Program-made: the position numbers and the translations under genes
NCBI GenBank assembly: GCA_003996215.1
Contig: QJPP01007526.1
Location: 682,001-746,000, forward strand
Direction of reading: 5' to 3'
DNA from: Jaltomata sinuosa
Lineage: Eukaryota > Streptophyta > Magnoliopsida > Solanales > Solanaceae
Length of the DNA: 64,000 bases
Shown: positions 46,569 through 58,587 of the stretch, piece by piece
Layout of the letters: each line of letters begins with the position of its first letter
Position numbering within the stretch: the stretch's first letter is position 1
Notes under the pieces: model-generated
What the model was told of the DNA's origin: nothing
Database searches by the model: none
The model's input: the letters and a program-made list of their open reading frames with translations, nothing else

Positions 46569-47675
46569 GGTATCAAGAAACTTGGCAAATGCAGTGTTGA
46601 TACTTTGATGGTATCAAGAAGAAGAAGCAATCTTTCAAATATACTTTGATGGTATCAAGGAGGAAGAAGCAATCTTTCAATGAAGACACTGCTCAATTAC
46701 TTCTTAATACCATCACAGTATATGAATATACTACGATGCTATCAAAGAGGAAGAAACACTCATTCAGTGAAAACACTGCTCATTTACTCTTTGATAGCAG
46801 AGTATATTATACTTTAATGGTATCAAAGAGGAAGAAACAATCCTTCAATGAAGACACTGCTCAGTTACTCCTTGATACGACCAGAGTCTATTCATATACG
46901 GTGATACTATCAAAGAGGAAGAAGCAATTCTTCAATGAAAACACTGATCGGTTACTTTTTGATACCACCAGAGTATATTCATATACTATAATATATTGTG
47001 ATGGTATCAGAGAGGAAAAAACAGTCCTTCAGTGAAAACACTGCTCAGTTACTCTTTGATACCATCAGAGTATATTATACTCTGATGGTATCAAGGAGGA
47101 AAAAATAATCCTTCAGTGAAACACTACTCAGTTACTCTTTGGTACCATCAAAATATATTATACTTTGATAGTATCAAGGAGGAAGAAACAATCTTTCAAT
47201 GAAGACACTGCTCAGTCACTCCTTGATACGACCAGAGTATATTCATATATTGTGATGGTATCAAAGAGGAAAAAGTAGTCCTTCAGTGAAAACACTAATC
47301 AATTACTCTTTGATACAATCAGAGTATATTATACTTTGATAGTATCAAGGAGGAAAAAACAGTCCTTCAACGGAGACACTGCTCAATTACTGCTTGATAC
47401 CACCATAATATATTCATATCTGTAATATATTGTGATGATATCAAAGAGAAAAATGTAGTCTTTCGGTGAAAACACTGCTCAGTTACTCTTTGATACCTTC
47501 AGAGTATATTATATTGTGATGATATCAAAGAAGAAGAAACAATCCTTTAGTGAAAACACTGATCAGTTACTCTTTAATACCATCAGAGTATATTGTACTT
47601 TGATGGTATCAAAGAGGAAGAAACAATCTTCAATGAAGATAATATATTGTGATGGTATCATAGAGGACTGAAGTA
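46569..47675. repeat. Tandem array of about 13 units, 80-97 bp, with internal palindromes
   Basis: The word ATCAAAGAGGAAGAA (or ATCAAGGAGG) recurs at 46653, 46741, 46822, 46909, 47006, 47090, 47173, 47260, 47344, 47440, 47524, 47608 and 47656. Units also share CAATGAAGACACTGCTCA and GATACCATCAGAGTATAT. Adjacent units form palindromes; the best is a 19-bp perfect pair at 47056-47074 and 47076-47094 with a 1-bp spacer. One frame stays open over four units (46646-47035), but codon content simply mirrors the repeat. Confidence 0.92.
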
Positions 47676-47689
47676 AACCTCAATGAAAT

Positions 47690-48310
47690 CAGCGAGAAAA
47701 AAAAAAGAAGAACAAAGAAAAGGAGCAAAAAAGTGAATGAAATTAGATTAAGGAGAAAAAATAAATTAATTAAAATTTAGAAAGAACTAAAAAAAAGAAA
47801 TTGAAAAAAAAGAAAATTGAGTATGAAATAAGATTATGGTGAAGAAATTTAAAAATAATATGATTTGATAAAAAATAAAAAAAGGAGAAAAAGGATAAAT
47901 AGAGAAAAAAAGAAAAAAAAAAGTGAAGGAGAAAGGGAAAAAATAGAGAAATAAAAAATGAAGAAACGTTCAACATATAAATGATCTTCTTTATTATATA
48001 AATAAAAAGAATAAATAAAAAAACAACAAAAAATCCAATAGAATTATATTATGGAGGAAAAAAGAAAAAAGAATAATTAGAAAGGGAATAAGAAATAAAT
48101 AAATTGAAAAAACAAATAGGAAACAGAAAAAAAAACACTAAAAAAAAGTCAAAATTAATTATAAAAAATAGAAAATAACATAATTTGGGAACAAAATAAA
48201 TGATTCATAAATGAGAAAATAGAAAAAAAAAACAAGAAATATAGAAAAGAACGAAAAAGTAGAAAAGGAAAAGAACCAAAAAAATGTTAAATCTTTTCCA
48301 AATTAAATAA
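47690..48310. repeat. A/G-rich low-complexity tract
   Basis: About 620 bp composed mostly of GAAAAA, AGAAAAAG and GGAGAAAA words with few C residues. No coding potential. T-rich sequence follows at 48540-48660. Confidence 0.8.
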
Positions 48311-48819
48311 AAAGACAAAGTAGAAAAGACAACAAAAAAGGTGGACGCCAGCCTGAATTTTTTATTTTTAAAACTATGTCATTTTAGAGTAAAAATGGGG
48401 CATGAAAATAATGAAATATTTAAGGGTAAATAGTTTTCTTTTTTGGGGTATAAGTGTTCTTTTTCCTTTTACAATTTGAGCCCATTCAGGCCCATTTGTT
48501 TAATCTGATTTTATCCAATTTTGCAGCAGCCTTTGTTGACTTATCTTTTGCCCTTTTTCCTACGTTTTTTTGGTTGTTTTTTCTTTTATTGTTTTCTTCG
48601 TTTCTCTTTTTTTAGTTTGTTTTTTTGCTTGTTTTTTTATTTTATTTTATTTTTATCATAAAAAGTGTGTAATAAATGTATTAGTATATAATATCTTATT
48701 TTCTTGCCAAATTCTAATTAAGTTATACTTTTACAAATTTGTAAGTTACGTCTCATACAAAGTCCAGAACTTTCACACTCTCTATTTTTTGAGTTGATTG
48801 TATAAAAAATTATTTATTT

Positions 48820-49390
48820 TATTTCTTATGATTTTTATAGAAAATGTATAATTATTTTATCGAATATGTATTTGTATAATTTTTCTATAGAAACTGTATA
48901 GGATGTGTATAGAAATTATATATTTTTTGTATAGAATATGTATTTGTATAAGATTTGTATAGAAACTGTATAATTATTTATATAAAATGTGTATGCAAAT
49001 AATTATTGCAGTTAAAAGGTTGTATAGGATGTGTATAGAAACTGTATAATTATTGTATAAAATGTATATATGTATAAACGATATATATATAGAAATTGTA
49101 TAATTATTGTATAGAATATGTATATATATATAATATGTACTAAAACTGTATAATTATTGTATAAAATATATAGATGTATATGCTGTGTATAGAAACAGTA
49201 TCATTATGGTAAAAAATATGTATATGTATCATTGTTATATAAACATATATAGAAACTGTATAATTGTTATAGAAATTGTATCATTATCGTATAGAATATG
49301 TATCAGTATAACATGTGTATAAAAAATGTATCATTGTTATATAAAATATATATATGTATTATTATTGTATAAAATATATCTTTTTTATAT
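48820..49390. repeat. AT-rich degenerate tandem repeat (TGTATAATTATTGTATA)
   Basis: The phrases GTATAGAAACTGTATAATTA and TTGTATAAAATGTGTATA recur with variation across about 570 bp at 40-60 bp intervals. A related short TATACA-rich stretch lies at 50290-50410. Confidence 0.75.
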
Positions 49391-49835
49391 AACAAATAAA
49401 AATATATTCTTTTTGTATTTGATCGATTAAAAAAAAGTAACAATTATAATATTATAAATTTATATTTAATTGTTAAAAGAAAATCTATATGATTTTTTTG
49501 TACAATTAAAAAAAAATAGAAGAACAGCCTTTTAAAAAAAAAACTGCAAAATAAAATAAATAAATAAATAAATAAAGCACCAGCCACCAAACAAAAGTAA
49601 CGAAACAGGAAAAAAAAAAGGAAAGAGACCAGCCCACCGAAATTGGCTAAAAAAGAGAATTTCAATTCTCTGGCCATTCATGTAGCATTATTTTCAATTG
49701 AGATGCTCTTTTTGTCATTATCCCAAATTTTTTTGAAAAAATTAAATAGAATGTCAGCCCATCATACTTATTTACGTATAAAATAGTCCATTTTAAAATT
49801 ATCATTCATTTATTACATTAATTGACCATTTGACC

Positions 49836-50255
49836 ATGCCTTTCGCTGCTTTACCTTCTTCTTTCTCTTCTTCTTCTTCTCTCCCTTTGAATTACATCAC
49901 ACAACCCACCTCCAAGAACGAGCAGCAAGAAGAAAAGGAAGAACAAGAAAATGAAGAAAAGAAACAAGACCCAGTTCTTCAAAAGCATCAAAATCCCATT
50001 GCAAATAGTTGGTGTCAAACTCCAGTTAGTAAAAATTTGTATACGCATGAAAATCACAGTAAAAAAGGTTGGTGTGAGCTTGCTAAGGAACCCAAGTTAA
50101 ATGAGATTAAAATCACTGCTATAGTGGTTAAAGTAACAATTTTTTTACAAGAAAAGAAGGCTCTTTTCGTTAGGCGACTTATCCTAAGCTTTAAATTTTC
50201 AATTTTTACCACTGATTTCAGTTATGGTCACTTAATTCTCTTCCTTTTGCTTTAG
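49836..50255 (+). CDS. Possible orphan gene or first-exon fragment, unrecognised
   Basis: The frame starts MTMPFAALPSSFSSSSSLPL (ATG 49830, second ATG 49836). It has a Ser-rich, chloroplast-transit-like start, then a Glu/Lys-rich low-complexity stretch and a segment ending near residue 85 (SKKGWCELAKEPKLNE). The rest is hydrophobic and lacks any motif I know. Composition in the first 85 codons is less AT-rich than the flanks, unlike the last 55. It could be a real 5' exon whose downstream part has been lost or displaced by the MITE at 50630, or a chance ORF. I do not recognise the family. Confidence 0.3.
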   Translation: MPFAALPSSFSSSSSLPLNYITQPTSKNEQQEEKEEQENEEKKQDPVLQKHQNPIANSWCQTPVSKNLYTHENHSKKGWCELAKEPKLNEIKITAIVVKVTIFLQEKKALFVRRLILSFKFSIFTTDFSYGHLILFLLL

Positions 50256-50629
50256 CGTGTGCCATTTTCCTCCATTTATATGAGAAATATCGATACATGT
50301 TTATACACTATTTATATAATATGGATACACATTTATACATCATTATACAATATTGATACATTACATAACTTTTATACAATATCGATACATTGCATATACA
50401 TTACATAAACATGCGGCTACTTTTTTTGTAATTTTTTTTTGTGGCTAGTTCATTTTTTGGCTATTTTTTTTGTAAAAAAAACTTGGCTATATTTATTGTC
50501 AACTAATTACTTTATTGTACATATTTGAAATTATCCCAAATTTTTTTACTTTTTTTTCCAGAGTTTGAACTCTAGAAATTAAACATATTTGGCCACAAAA
50601 TTTCAAAAAAATTTGAAACCATTTTCACT

Positions 50630-51224
50630 TAAGGGTGTGCATTATTCGGATTAAACTGAAAAACCAAACCAAATCAAACCGAATTACAATTTGGATTGGT
50701 TTTTTGATTTTTTTGGTTTGATTTCGGATAAGAATTTACTTATTGGATTTTTGGGTTGCTTTGGGATTTAGAAAATTAAAATCAAAAAATTGAAAAAACC
50801 AAATTATTTTAAGTGTAATATATATATATATATAAACCCTAACACCCTAAAAAAATTAAAAAAAGCAATTATGATTTAGTTTACATTTTATGTTTGGACA
50901 TCTATTGATATACTTTTAAGTATTATGTTTTAATATTTGATTCGTGACGTATATAAGAAAGTATATTTAATTGATTCAATATTATTACTTCTCCTTGCAT
51001 ATAATTTTTATTTTTCTCAACATTCAAATATAACTTTGATTATGTTATTAATTATTAACATAATCGAATACCCGAACCAAAAAAAACCAAATCAAAAAGA
51101 GAAAAATCGAACCAAATCAAATTTGTTTTGACGCGGATTGGGTTGCACTTTTACAAAACCGAAAATTGAAAAACCGAAATTGAATAATACAAAATCAAAC
51201 CGAAAAATCGAATGCACACCCCTA
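50630..51224. mobile_element. hAT-type MITE with CCGAACC/CCAAACC repeats
   Basis: The terminal inverted repeats are TAAGGGTGTGCATT and (read inward) TAGGGGTGTGCATT. A perfect 8-bp duplication TTTTCACT flanks it (50622-50629 and 51225-51232). Subterminal AAACCAAACC and AAACCGAAA words oppose each other. The AT-rich core has no transposase. Same family as 16378-17113 and 33146-33735. Confidence 0.92.
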
Positions 51225-51232
51225 TTTTCACT

Positions 51233-51955
51233 CCTAATTACCTACAAAAATTTAAAAAACAACCCCAATTTGTATCATGACCAAACACAATTCTAATTTT
51301 TAAATATCATTTTTCACTTTAAAAATAAAAACTATTTTTTTCAAATATTCACAATTTTCATGGTCAAACTCCCCCTTATTGTCATCTTGGTTAATGTAAT
51401 CAAAGAACTTTCACCATGTGAAATCTTCTTGACTTATTGGGTTCTTGTTACGCCCCTGACAGAGGGCAGGCTGATGATGCAAAGTCAAGCAAGACTAGCA
51501 AACTTCTAAAGATGAGGTGCACATCACACTTTAGATGAATTTTACATCGGAATGTGAGAAAAAAAATGTTTTATAAAGCATAGCTTAAATTTACATGGTA
51601 CGTGCATTTTTGGGGCTCGATGTAACATACCCCAAAAGACAAAATTGTGTTGGCCTAAGTTTAAAGTGAACAATATATTATACGTATCATGGACTTGAAT
51701 CGTTCTCTTGGTCAAGTATATTGCATTGTATATGTTATTGCAATAGACCAACCATAATGTTTTGGTTGCAATACAATACAAACGTTTGAGCGGGGCCAAT
51801 TCAATTGTTGAGAGTGCATCGCACTAACGCTACGACTTTGAGTACTGAAGAAGCAAATCGATACTCACATTAAATATCAACATTATATTTTGGAGAATTC
51901 CTACATCTTCCTATTTATTGTTAAGACTTTCTAGTATATACTAGTTACAAAATGC
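51233..51955. other. Intergenic DNA, no gene recognised
   Basis: 51233-51370 carries remnants of a GGTCAAAC/TTTGGCC-type MITE into which the hAT element at 50630 inserted. At 51440-51540 there is a less AT-rich stretch with no stop in one frame for about 28 codons. I could not assign it to an exon. Confidence 0.35.
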
Positions 51956-53110
51956 CCGTGCCCAATATATGCTACATTTTTTGTCTCAATTTATGTATCA
52001 CAAATTAAATTTGGAGAGTCAATCAAATTTTCTTTTTACGATTTTTAAATATATTAAATTATTAGTTATAATACTTTTTTTTACAAAATTTTCAGATAAT
52101 ATATGTTACTCCCTCTGTCTCAATTTATGTGGCACTGATGAAATTTGGATAGTCACCCCAATTTATTTATATAGTTTTTAGATATTTTAAGTTGTTAGTT
52201 ATTGTGATTTATAGTATGCCGTTTAGTCCATGGTCCATAATAGTGTTGTAATTTAATGCTAACGTCGTAAAACACAACCTGAGCTTTCCTTAACCAGCTG
52301 ACCTTACTTCGTAATCTTAGCCTCCCTTTTTTATAGTTTTCTAGTTGGACTAAGTGACTTCATAACCTCAACCTACTTTTTTTCTTACTGTAGCATAGGC
52401 CTTCGCCACTTCAAACGGGCGCTTCTTTCTACGTAATTTTCAAATAATATATGTTACTCTCTCTACTCCAATTTATGTGACATTGACAAAATTTGGAGTC
52501 AATTAATTTTTTTATGTCTTTTAAATATTCTAAATTATTAATTATTATGATTTACAACACTTTTTACATCATTTTTAAATAATACTTATTAGTAAGTAAT
52601 ATGTTACTTCTTTTATCTCAATTTGTGTGAAATTGATAGAAGTAAATTGTTAATTATTGTGATTTATTTTTTTACGTATTTTTTAAATATATAATAGATT
52701 AAAAAAAAGACAAACAAATTAAAACGGAAAAACTTGGCCCACTTAAAAAGAGTATAAGCATATTACTAGAAGCAATAAAATATTTATGTGCCACAGATAA
52801 AAAATTTCTGTGGCACTGATAGAATTTCGAGAGACAATCAATTTTTTTATGTCTTTTAAATATTTAAAATTGTTAAATATTATAATTTATAATATTTTAT
52901 ACGTTATTTTTAAATAATATATGTTACTTCATCTGTCCCAATTTATGTGACACTGATATAATTTCGAGAGTCAACCAAATTCTTATACTTCTTTTTAATA
53001 TTTTAAGTTGTTAATTGTTGTAATTTATAGTACTTTTTACGTAATTTTCAAATATATAACCGATTAAAAAGAAAAATAAAATAAACTAATTAAAATGGAG
53101 AAAGTATGTA
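51956..53110. mobile_element. Reiterated Stowaway-like cluster
   Basis: The motif TCTCAATTTATGTGGCACTGA, or a close variant, recurs at about 51975, 52118, 52460, 52617, 52810 and 52932. Each copy is followed by a T-rich segment, GATTTATAGTA and often AAATAATATATGTTACT. An AAAATGGAGAAAGTA end (near 53093) resembles a Stowaway right terminus. It reads as nested or tandemly duplicated MITE halves rather than one element. Confidence 0.6.
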
Positions 53111-53369
53111 AAAATGACAGAAATACCCTTACTATATAGAAGAATGACGGAAAGCACACACGTCGACGAAGACGTGCCTGCTTACCCACACTTCTATATA
53201 GTAGTAATATAAGTAATACTCCTAAGGTAAAAAATTATTTAACCGAGTGTTTATACCAAATCAATAAATATATATCATGTGTATGAATACTGAGTGAATC
53301 TAGTTTCGAGACCATGTCTAATTACTCTAATAGGGGCGTAGAGTTTTTAAGTGAAGACAACCACAACCA

Positions 53370-53580
53370 GGGACGGACGTACCTTATGGCAAGTGGTGTC
53401 ACCCGATACCACTTCGTCAAAAATTTAGTATATATAATTATATTTATATAATCTGAAAACCCAGAATATGTATACATATAAAATAAAATGACAGTAGTAG
53501 ACACAAAGTGTTTCATAGCTCGCTGGTTAACCACGTGACCTTGGCTGCTTCTGCCTGAGTTTGAACCTCCTTGGCCGCGG
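53370..53580. repeat. Dispersed repeat, copy B
   Basis: Partner of 46340-46520, with GGCAAGTGGTGTCACCCGA, a TATATAAT-rich middle, AAAATGACA and a tRNA-like GCTCGCTGGTTAACCACG followed by GAGTTTGAACCTCC. The last two resemble RNA polymerase III box A and box B, which would suit a SINE. Weak support. Confidence 0.45.
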
Positions 53581-54092
53581 ATTTTGTTTTATCTTTTTCA
53601 AACTTTAAGCATTTAATTGCTACAAAAAACTCTTAGCTAGATTCGAATTTCCATACTCTGCCCTAAAAATTAAAGATCAAACAAAGCCAATCAACCAAGT
53701 TTCGTATTTGGATAGATGTTACACATTAAATTATTTATTTGAGCTAAATTTAAAATTCTAACGTTAAGAAATTGTTCATTATTCCCTCTAATTTGTTTGA
53801 TAGATTTTCTTTTTTGAATATCGACACTACTTACGAAATTTTTTGCGTACGTCACTAACTACAACTATAAATGTAATATCCTTACTGTCAGCATACAATA
53901 ACATTTCGTAACCATGATTATATATTCATTTAATTAAATTACTTAACTCATCATTATGCCTTTGTTATCATTATAGGATTGATTAAGTTGTTATGTGCAA
54001 AAGAAATGAGATTCATCATGACATGTATATAGTGTATGTATGATGGAAATATCTTTTGCTACACATGTCAATTTAAAGAAACACGTTTCTAG

Positions 54093-54516
54093 TGTTGGGT
54101 TCTAAATCGAGAGGGCGTCATGCGAAAGCTATTGATTGCAAATTATCAAGGCGATAAATCAGATGATACATAAAACTATACTAAAAAAAGCATATTATTG
54201 ATAGGTTTGGTCAAGTGACCTATATATTATGAAAATTAATATTAAAAATATAAAAATTGTTGAGAGAAAATCTCCCCCTAAACAAAACTCTCTAAACAAC
54301 TACATTGTGGATGTTGTTATGTTATGGAATGAGAAAAGGGATCTTCAATTTATAGAGGTACAAAACCTTTCCTCCAAGAAAGAGGTTAGTCAAATATGAA
54401 AGATTTTATTTTTCCTTTTAGGAAAAGTAAAATCAATTATGGTAATACTTTGACTTTCCTTCAAGAGAAAAATAAAACTCATATATGGTAAAAAAATCAG
54501 GGCAAAAACCCTAACA
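54093..54516 (-). repeat. 3' LTR of TRIM 2
   Basis: Direct repeat of 55098-55524; preceded by TCTAG. The purine-rich priming site borders its inner edge. Confidence 0.88.
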
Positions 54517-54630
54517 AATTTCCCCTTTTTGGCTTGATTTTCTTGACAAAAACTTGATCCGTCTCTTCACATGCTTGATCTTCGTTCTTCACATAATCTT
54601 CACCACTGCTGCTTGTCATGTTTAAAAGTG

Positions 54631-54787
54631 GAGCCCTTGCGGGTTAAAAATATTGGAGCCCTTTCGGGTTGAAAATATTGGAGCCCTTTCGGGTTAAAAA
54701 TGAGTCCTTTCGGGTTAAAAATAAGCCCTTTGCAGAGTTAAAAATGAGCCCTTTACAGGGTTAAAAGTGAGCCCTTTGCAGGGTTAA
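54631..54787. repeat. Stem-loop module array inside TRIM 2
   Basis: Seven modules of about 20-27 bp built as GAGCCC-loop-GGGTTAAAA. Their stems are CCC-TTGC-GGG, CCC-TTTC-GGG (twice), TCC-TTTC-GGG, CCCT-TTGC-AGAG, CCCT-TTAC-AGGG and CCCT-TTGC-AGGG. The array sits at the same place in the interior as the array in TRIM 1. Confidence 0.75.
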
Positions 54788-54954
54788 AAGTGTTTTTGTT
54801 TTTAAAAATGTAGGAGCAAGATTGTTGAAATATGATTTAAAAATATTTCCACATGTAGTATTTTGGACACTTTTTTTTTGACAAAAAATCTTCACTATCG
54901 CCAAGTTAGTTGCAACTTTGATTTTAACATGTCTTCAATCTGAACCATCAGCTC

Positions 54955-55090
54955 ATTGAACCCATTGAATTGTTGGACCAATTGAATCGTTGCATCGTTG
55001 GACCATAAGATTGTTGGACCCATAGGATCGTAGGACCATTGTATCCATTGGATCGTTGGATCGTTGGACCTATTGGATCGTTGGCTCTGA
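54955..55090. repeat. GGATCGTTGGACC short tandem repeat next to TRIM 2 primer site
   Basis: Variants of TTGGATCGTTGGACC recur about eight times up to the primer binding site. TRIM 1 has a shorter run of the same words at 15705-15770. Confidence 0.75.
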
Positions 55091-55097
55091 AACTACT

Positions 55098-55524
55098 TGT
55101 TGGGTTCGAAATCGAGAGGGCGTCATGCGAAAGCTATTGATTGCAAACCATCAAGGCGATAAATCAGATGACACATAAAACTATACTAAAAAAAGTATAT
55201 TATTGATAGGTTTGGTCAAGTGACCTACATATTATGAAAACTAATATTAAAAATATAAAAACTGTTGAGAGAAAATCTCTCCCTAAACAAAACTCTCTAA
55301 ACGACTACATTGTGGATGCTATAATGTTATGGAATGAGAAAAGGGATATTCAATTTATAGAGGTACAAAACCTTTCCTCCAAGAAAGAGGTTAGTCAAAT
55401 ATGGAAGATTTTATTTTTCCTTTTAGGAAAAGTAAAATCAATTATGGTAATACTTTGACTTTCCTTCAAGAGAAAAATAAAACTCAAATATGACTATAAG
55501 AAAATCGGAGCAAAAACCCTAACA
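55098..55524 (-). repeat. 5' LTR of TRIM 2
   Basis: Partner of 54093-54516. It borders the decayed primer site and is followed by TCTAG. Confidence 0.88.
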
Positions 55525-55529
55525 TCTAG

Positions 55530-58500
55530 GAGGGGGGGCCATTTTTATATGAAGAAATGAGTTTTACTTTTATAAACTGACAATGCAATTTTTTCTTTTA
55601 TACAAATTATATTGATAGTAAAATTAAAAAAATGTTACATACACCGTAAAATATATAAGTTAGATAAATAAAGAATATCAAATTTTGTTACATTGTAATC
55701 GATCAATTAGTTTACCAATATGATCAAAGTATACACAATTATCAGTGTATATGTTGCGTAATATGTATATTATATGTATATTTAGTATAAAATATATATT
55801 ATCTATATATTTTGTACATATTTTATAAACTAGATGGACGAATGAATCAAGCGCTCAGTAATCCCTAATATAATGTTCACCATGACGTGCTTAATTGCAA
55901 CTTTTTATCTCAAAATAAAAGGTTTTACGGAACTTTTTAAGGCTTAACAACAAACAAAAGGACCCCTAAAAGTAACTACTTGCTAGTCTAGTGCCACATT
56001 GGAAAACAACTACTACTACTAATTAAGTGGAAATCTTCTGCCAATACATACATTTTACTAAGATATATTCCAAACACTTTAAAGGACAAAAATAAAAGAA
56101 GAAAGATATGGATGTCTTATTCACTTTATGTCGTAATCATGGAAAATCAGTTAGCATAAAAACATTCATGTATCTTTCTATATATGGTCTATCTAAGGTC
56201 AAGATAGGGTAAATTATTGAGTTCTCGTAGGAAAAAAAAGGGATGGGGCTCACCATTTTCTTTCTCGCCATTTTTTTTTCAAATTCCTATTTAGATAAGA
56301 TACATGTAATATAATTAAGAATTGAAGGTCGAGATCTAATTATTTAAATCAAAGTTTTAATCATAATTAAAATAATAAATATTTTCTTCTTTACTGTGAA
56401 AATATTTAACAATCCCACAATAGCTAAAGCATTATCTCATTTATAAATTAATTCTAAAATTTTCTCTTTTTTTCTATTTTATATCACGATAGTTTTTCTT
56501 TTCTTGAATATTTTTTTATAACAGTTCTTCTTAATTTTTTACCCTATCAAACATGAAAGAAATAGAAATTCAAGTGGGTGTTTGGCATAAAAATAGAAAA
56601 AAAATCACTTTATTTGAAATTTTTAAAGTTGAAGTTGAAGTTGTATTTAACCATAAATTTTGCGATAAATATTTAGAATTTAAATGTATTTCTAAGAAAA
56701 CATAAAATATGATTTAAATATGAAATATAATTTAAATGGAGTTATTTTATAAAAATAAAAAAAATCAGAAAAAAGTGAAAATTTCATGGTCAAACGGATC
56801 CTAAGTAATACTTAGCGGGAACAATAAGACCAAAGTGAATCAGCATATAACATTAAAAATCTATAAAGAATAAAAACTAATATTTCTATAAAGAATGAAA
56901 ACTCATATTTGTATTATTTTTTTTGAAAACAGAAGAGATCGTAAATAATTGGTAAAAGAGAAAAAAAATTGAATTATTTTATAAATGAGATACTGTTTTA
57001 GCTAGAATTGTGGGATTGCTAATTTTTTTTGGAGTAAATGAAGGAAATATTTGTTATTTTAATTATGGTTAAGACCTTGATTTAGATAATTAGATCTCAA
57101 CCTTCAATTTTTAATTATGATACATGTCTCTTATCTAAATAGGAACTTGGAGAAAATGGAGAGGAGCCCCATCCGAAAAAAGTACCTATTTGGGTGCAAT
57201 TTAGGAAGCGTTTGGCCATACAATTTGGGATCATAATTTTTAAATTACGATTTCAAATTCCAATTTTTTCAAAAAGTGAAATTTGTTAATCCAAATCGTG
57301 ATTTAAAAAAAATTAAATGTAAAACTTAACTCATAAGTTTATATTTTATAAAAAAGACTCATCATTTTAAATTTCACAAAATAAAGCCCCATGCTCAGCG
57401 TAAAGAGATTATATGCATCATGTGAAAGAATTATATTAATGAATAGCTAGTTATTAATTACTATTATTGTTGACTAGCTTTATAAATTTTATGTATTTAA
57501 AAGTTTGTAACCACAAACATTTATTTATAAAAGAAACAATGGCGATATGCAATTAATTAATGCAACGCCTTAGGATATTCTGATATCTTGTGTATGATAT
57601 GCTCATTTGATAAGATTTTATAAGAATTGATGAATTTTTGATAGTTTTCATAATTTATGCGATTTTCATGTTTATGAAAACAATACAACTTAAAAAATTT
57701 AAATTACATATTCAAACAAAAGTTTAACTTCAAATCAATCTGATTTCAAATCATATTTATTTTGGCCTAAGACTTGAACAAAAATGGGTATTTTTGAGAT
57801 ATGCCAAAATGAAGGTGATATACATTCTATTTTGTGCTTTTTCTATTTTCCTCGTTCATTTTTACTGTTCACTATATTAAAAGTAATTTTTCACTTTTAC
57901 TAGTTCATTTTAGCATATTAAAAGATTTTTTTTTTCTATTTTATCCTTAATATTAACTACTCATTTCCTAAATAATATATATATATGAGTATTATAATAA
58001 AATATGGACTTTAATTATTATTTATAAAGAAAAATACAAAATTCATTATGAACAAGTAAAAACGAACGGAGGAATGCAAGGTAAGAGTGAAGAGAACATG
58101 TCTTACAATTTGAAGCAAAACTTAGATTATTCTTGATTCTTAGCAATTTTTGTCTCAAAGTTCTAAATCATTCCGCTGGTGATCTAGTTTTGTTAATAGT
58201 AAAAGCAGTGAAATACATAAGTTTGATTCTTTGCCACATGGAAATTAGTGGCATAGATTTAGTGACTACATATCTTAGCTCTACAGTTTATTTCATATGC
58301 TAGTTTCGGGACAAACTTTTTGTTTTAGATATGATTCTTTTAGGTACTCAAAGGGCCTAATATCTTTTTCCTAATTTCAGACACCAAGTACTACTTTTTT
58401 TTTATATATATATATAAAAGTGAAAAAGCTACATAGACAGACACCTAATTTCAATAGTTTGTACTGTATATAGTTGGAAAAAGAATAAAAAATATAATAC

Positions 58501-58587
58501 ATGATTTTTTTAGTTTTATTAAATATGAATAGTTGGAAAAAGAATGTATACTTTGTATTGTATATATACAAGTGGTCTAATTATATG
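55530..58587. other. Intergenic DNA, no gene recognised
   Basis: AT-rich. Around 56575-56815 a segment runs from GTGTTTGGCATAAAAATAG to TGGTCAAACGGATCCTAAG, which looks like the ends of a hAT-type MITE. A similar GCGTTTGGCCATAC start is at 57208. Boundaries and TSD could not be confirmed. Confidence 0.4.

Larger units (their letters stand above)
54093..55524 (-). mobile_element. TRIM-type miniature LTR retrotransposon (TRIM 2)
   Basis: LTRs of 424 and 427 bp (54093-54516 and 55098-55524) start TGTTGGGTT and end CCCTAACA. A perfect 5-bp duplication TCTAG flanks the element (54088-54092 and 55525-55529). A decayed primer site (minus strand AGTTTCAGAGCC, 55083-55095) borders the right LTR. A polypurine run (AAAAAGGGGAAA) borders the left. 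The 580-bp interior has no ORF of substance. LTR and interior are homologous to TRIM 1 but clearly diverged, so this is a sister subfamily. Confidence 0.9.

Noticed and set aside
46646..47035. 129-aa open frame in the tandem array
   Set aside because: Openness follows from the repeat unit; later units shift frame and stop. Not annotated as a gene.
46569..47675. CRISPR-like array
   Set aside because: Units are continuous, diverged and palindromic without unique spacers, and this is plant DNA.
53500..53570. tRNA gene
   Set aside because: Box A- and box B-like words are present, but no cloverleaf can be drawn and a related copy exists at 46340-46520, so a SINE-like repeat is more likely.
55234..55458. 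74-aa plus-strand ORF
   Set aside because: Lies inside the TRIM 2 LTR and is absent from the partner LTR as an open frame.
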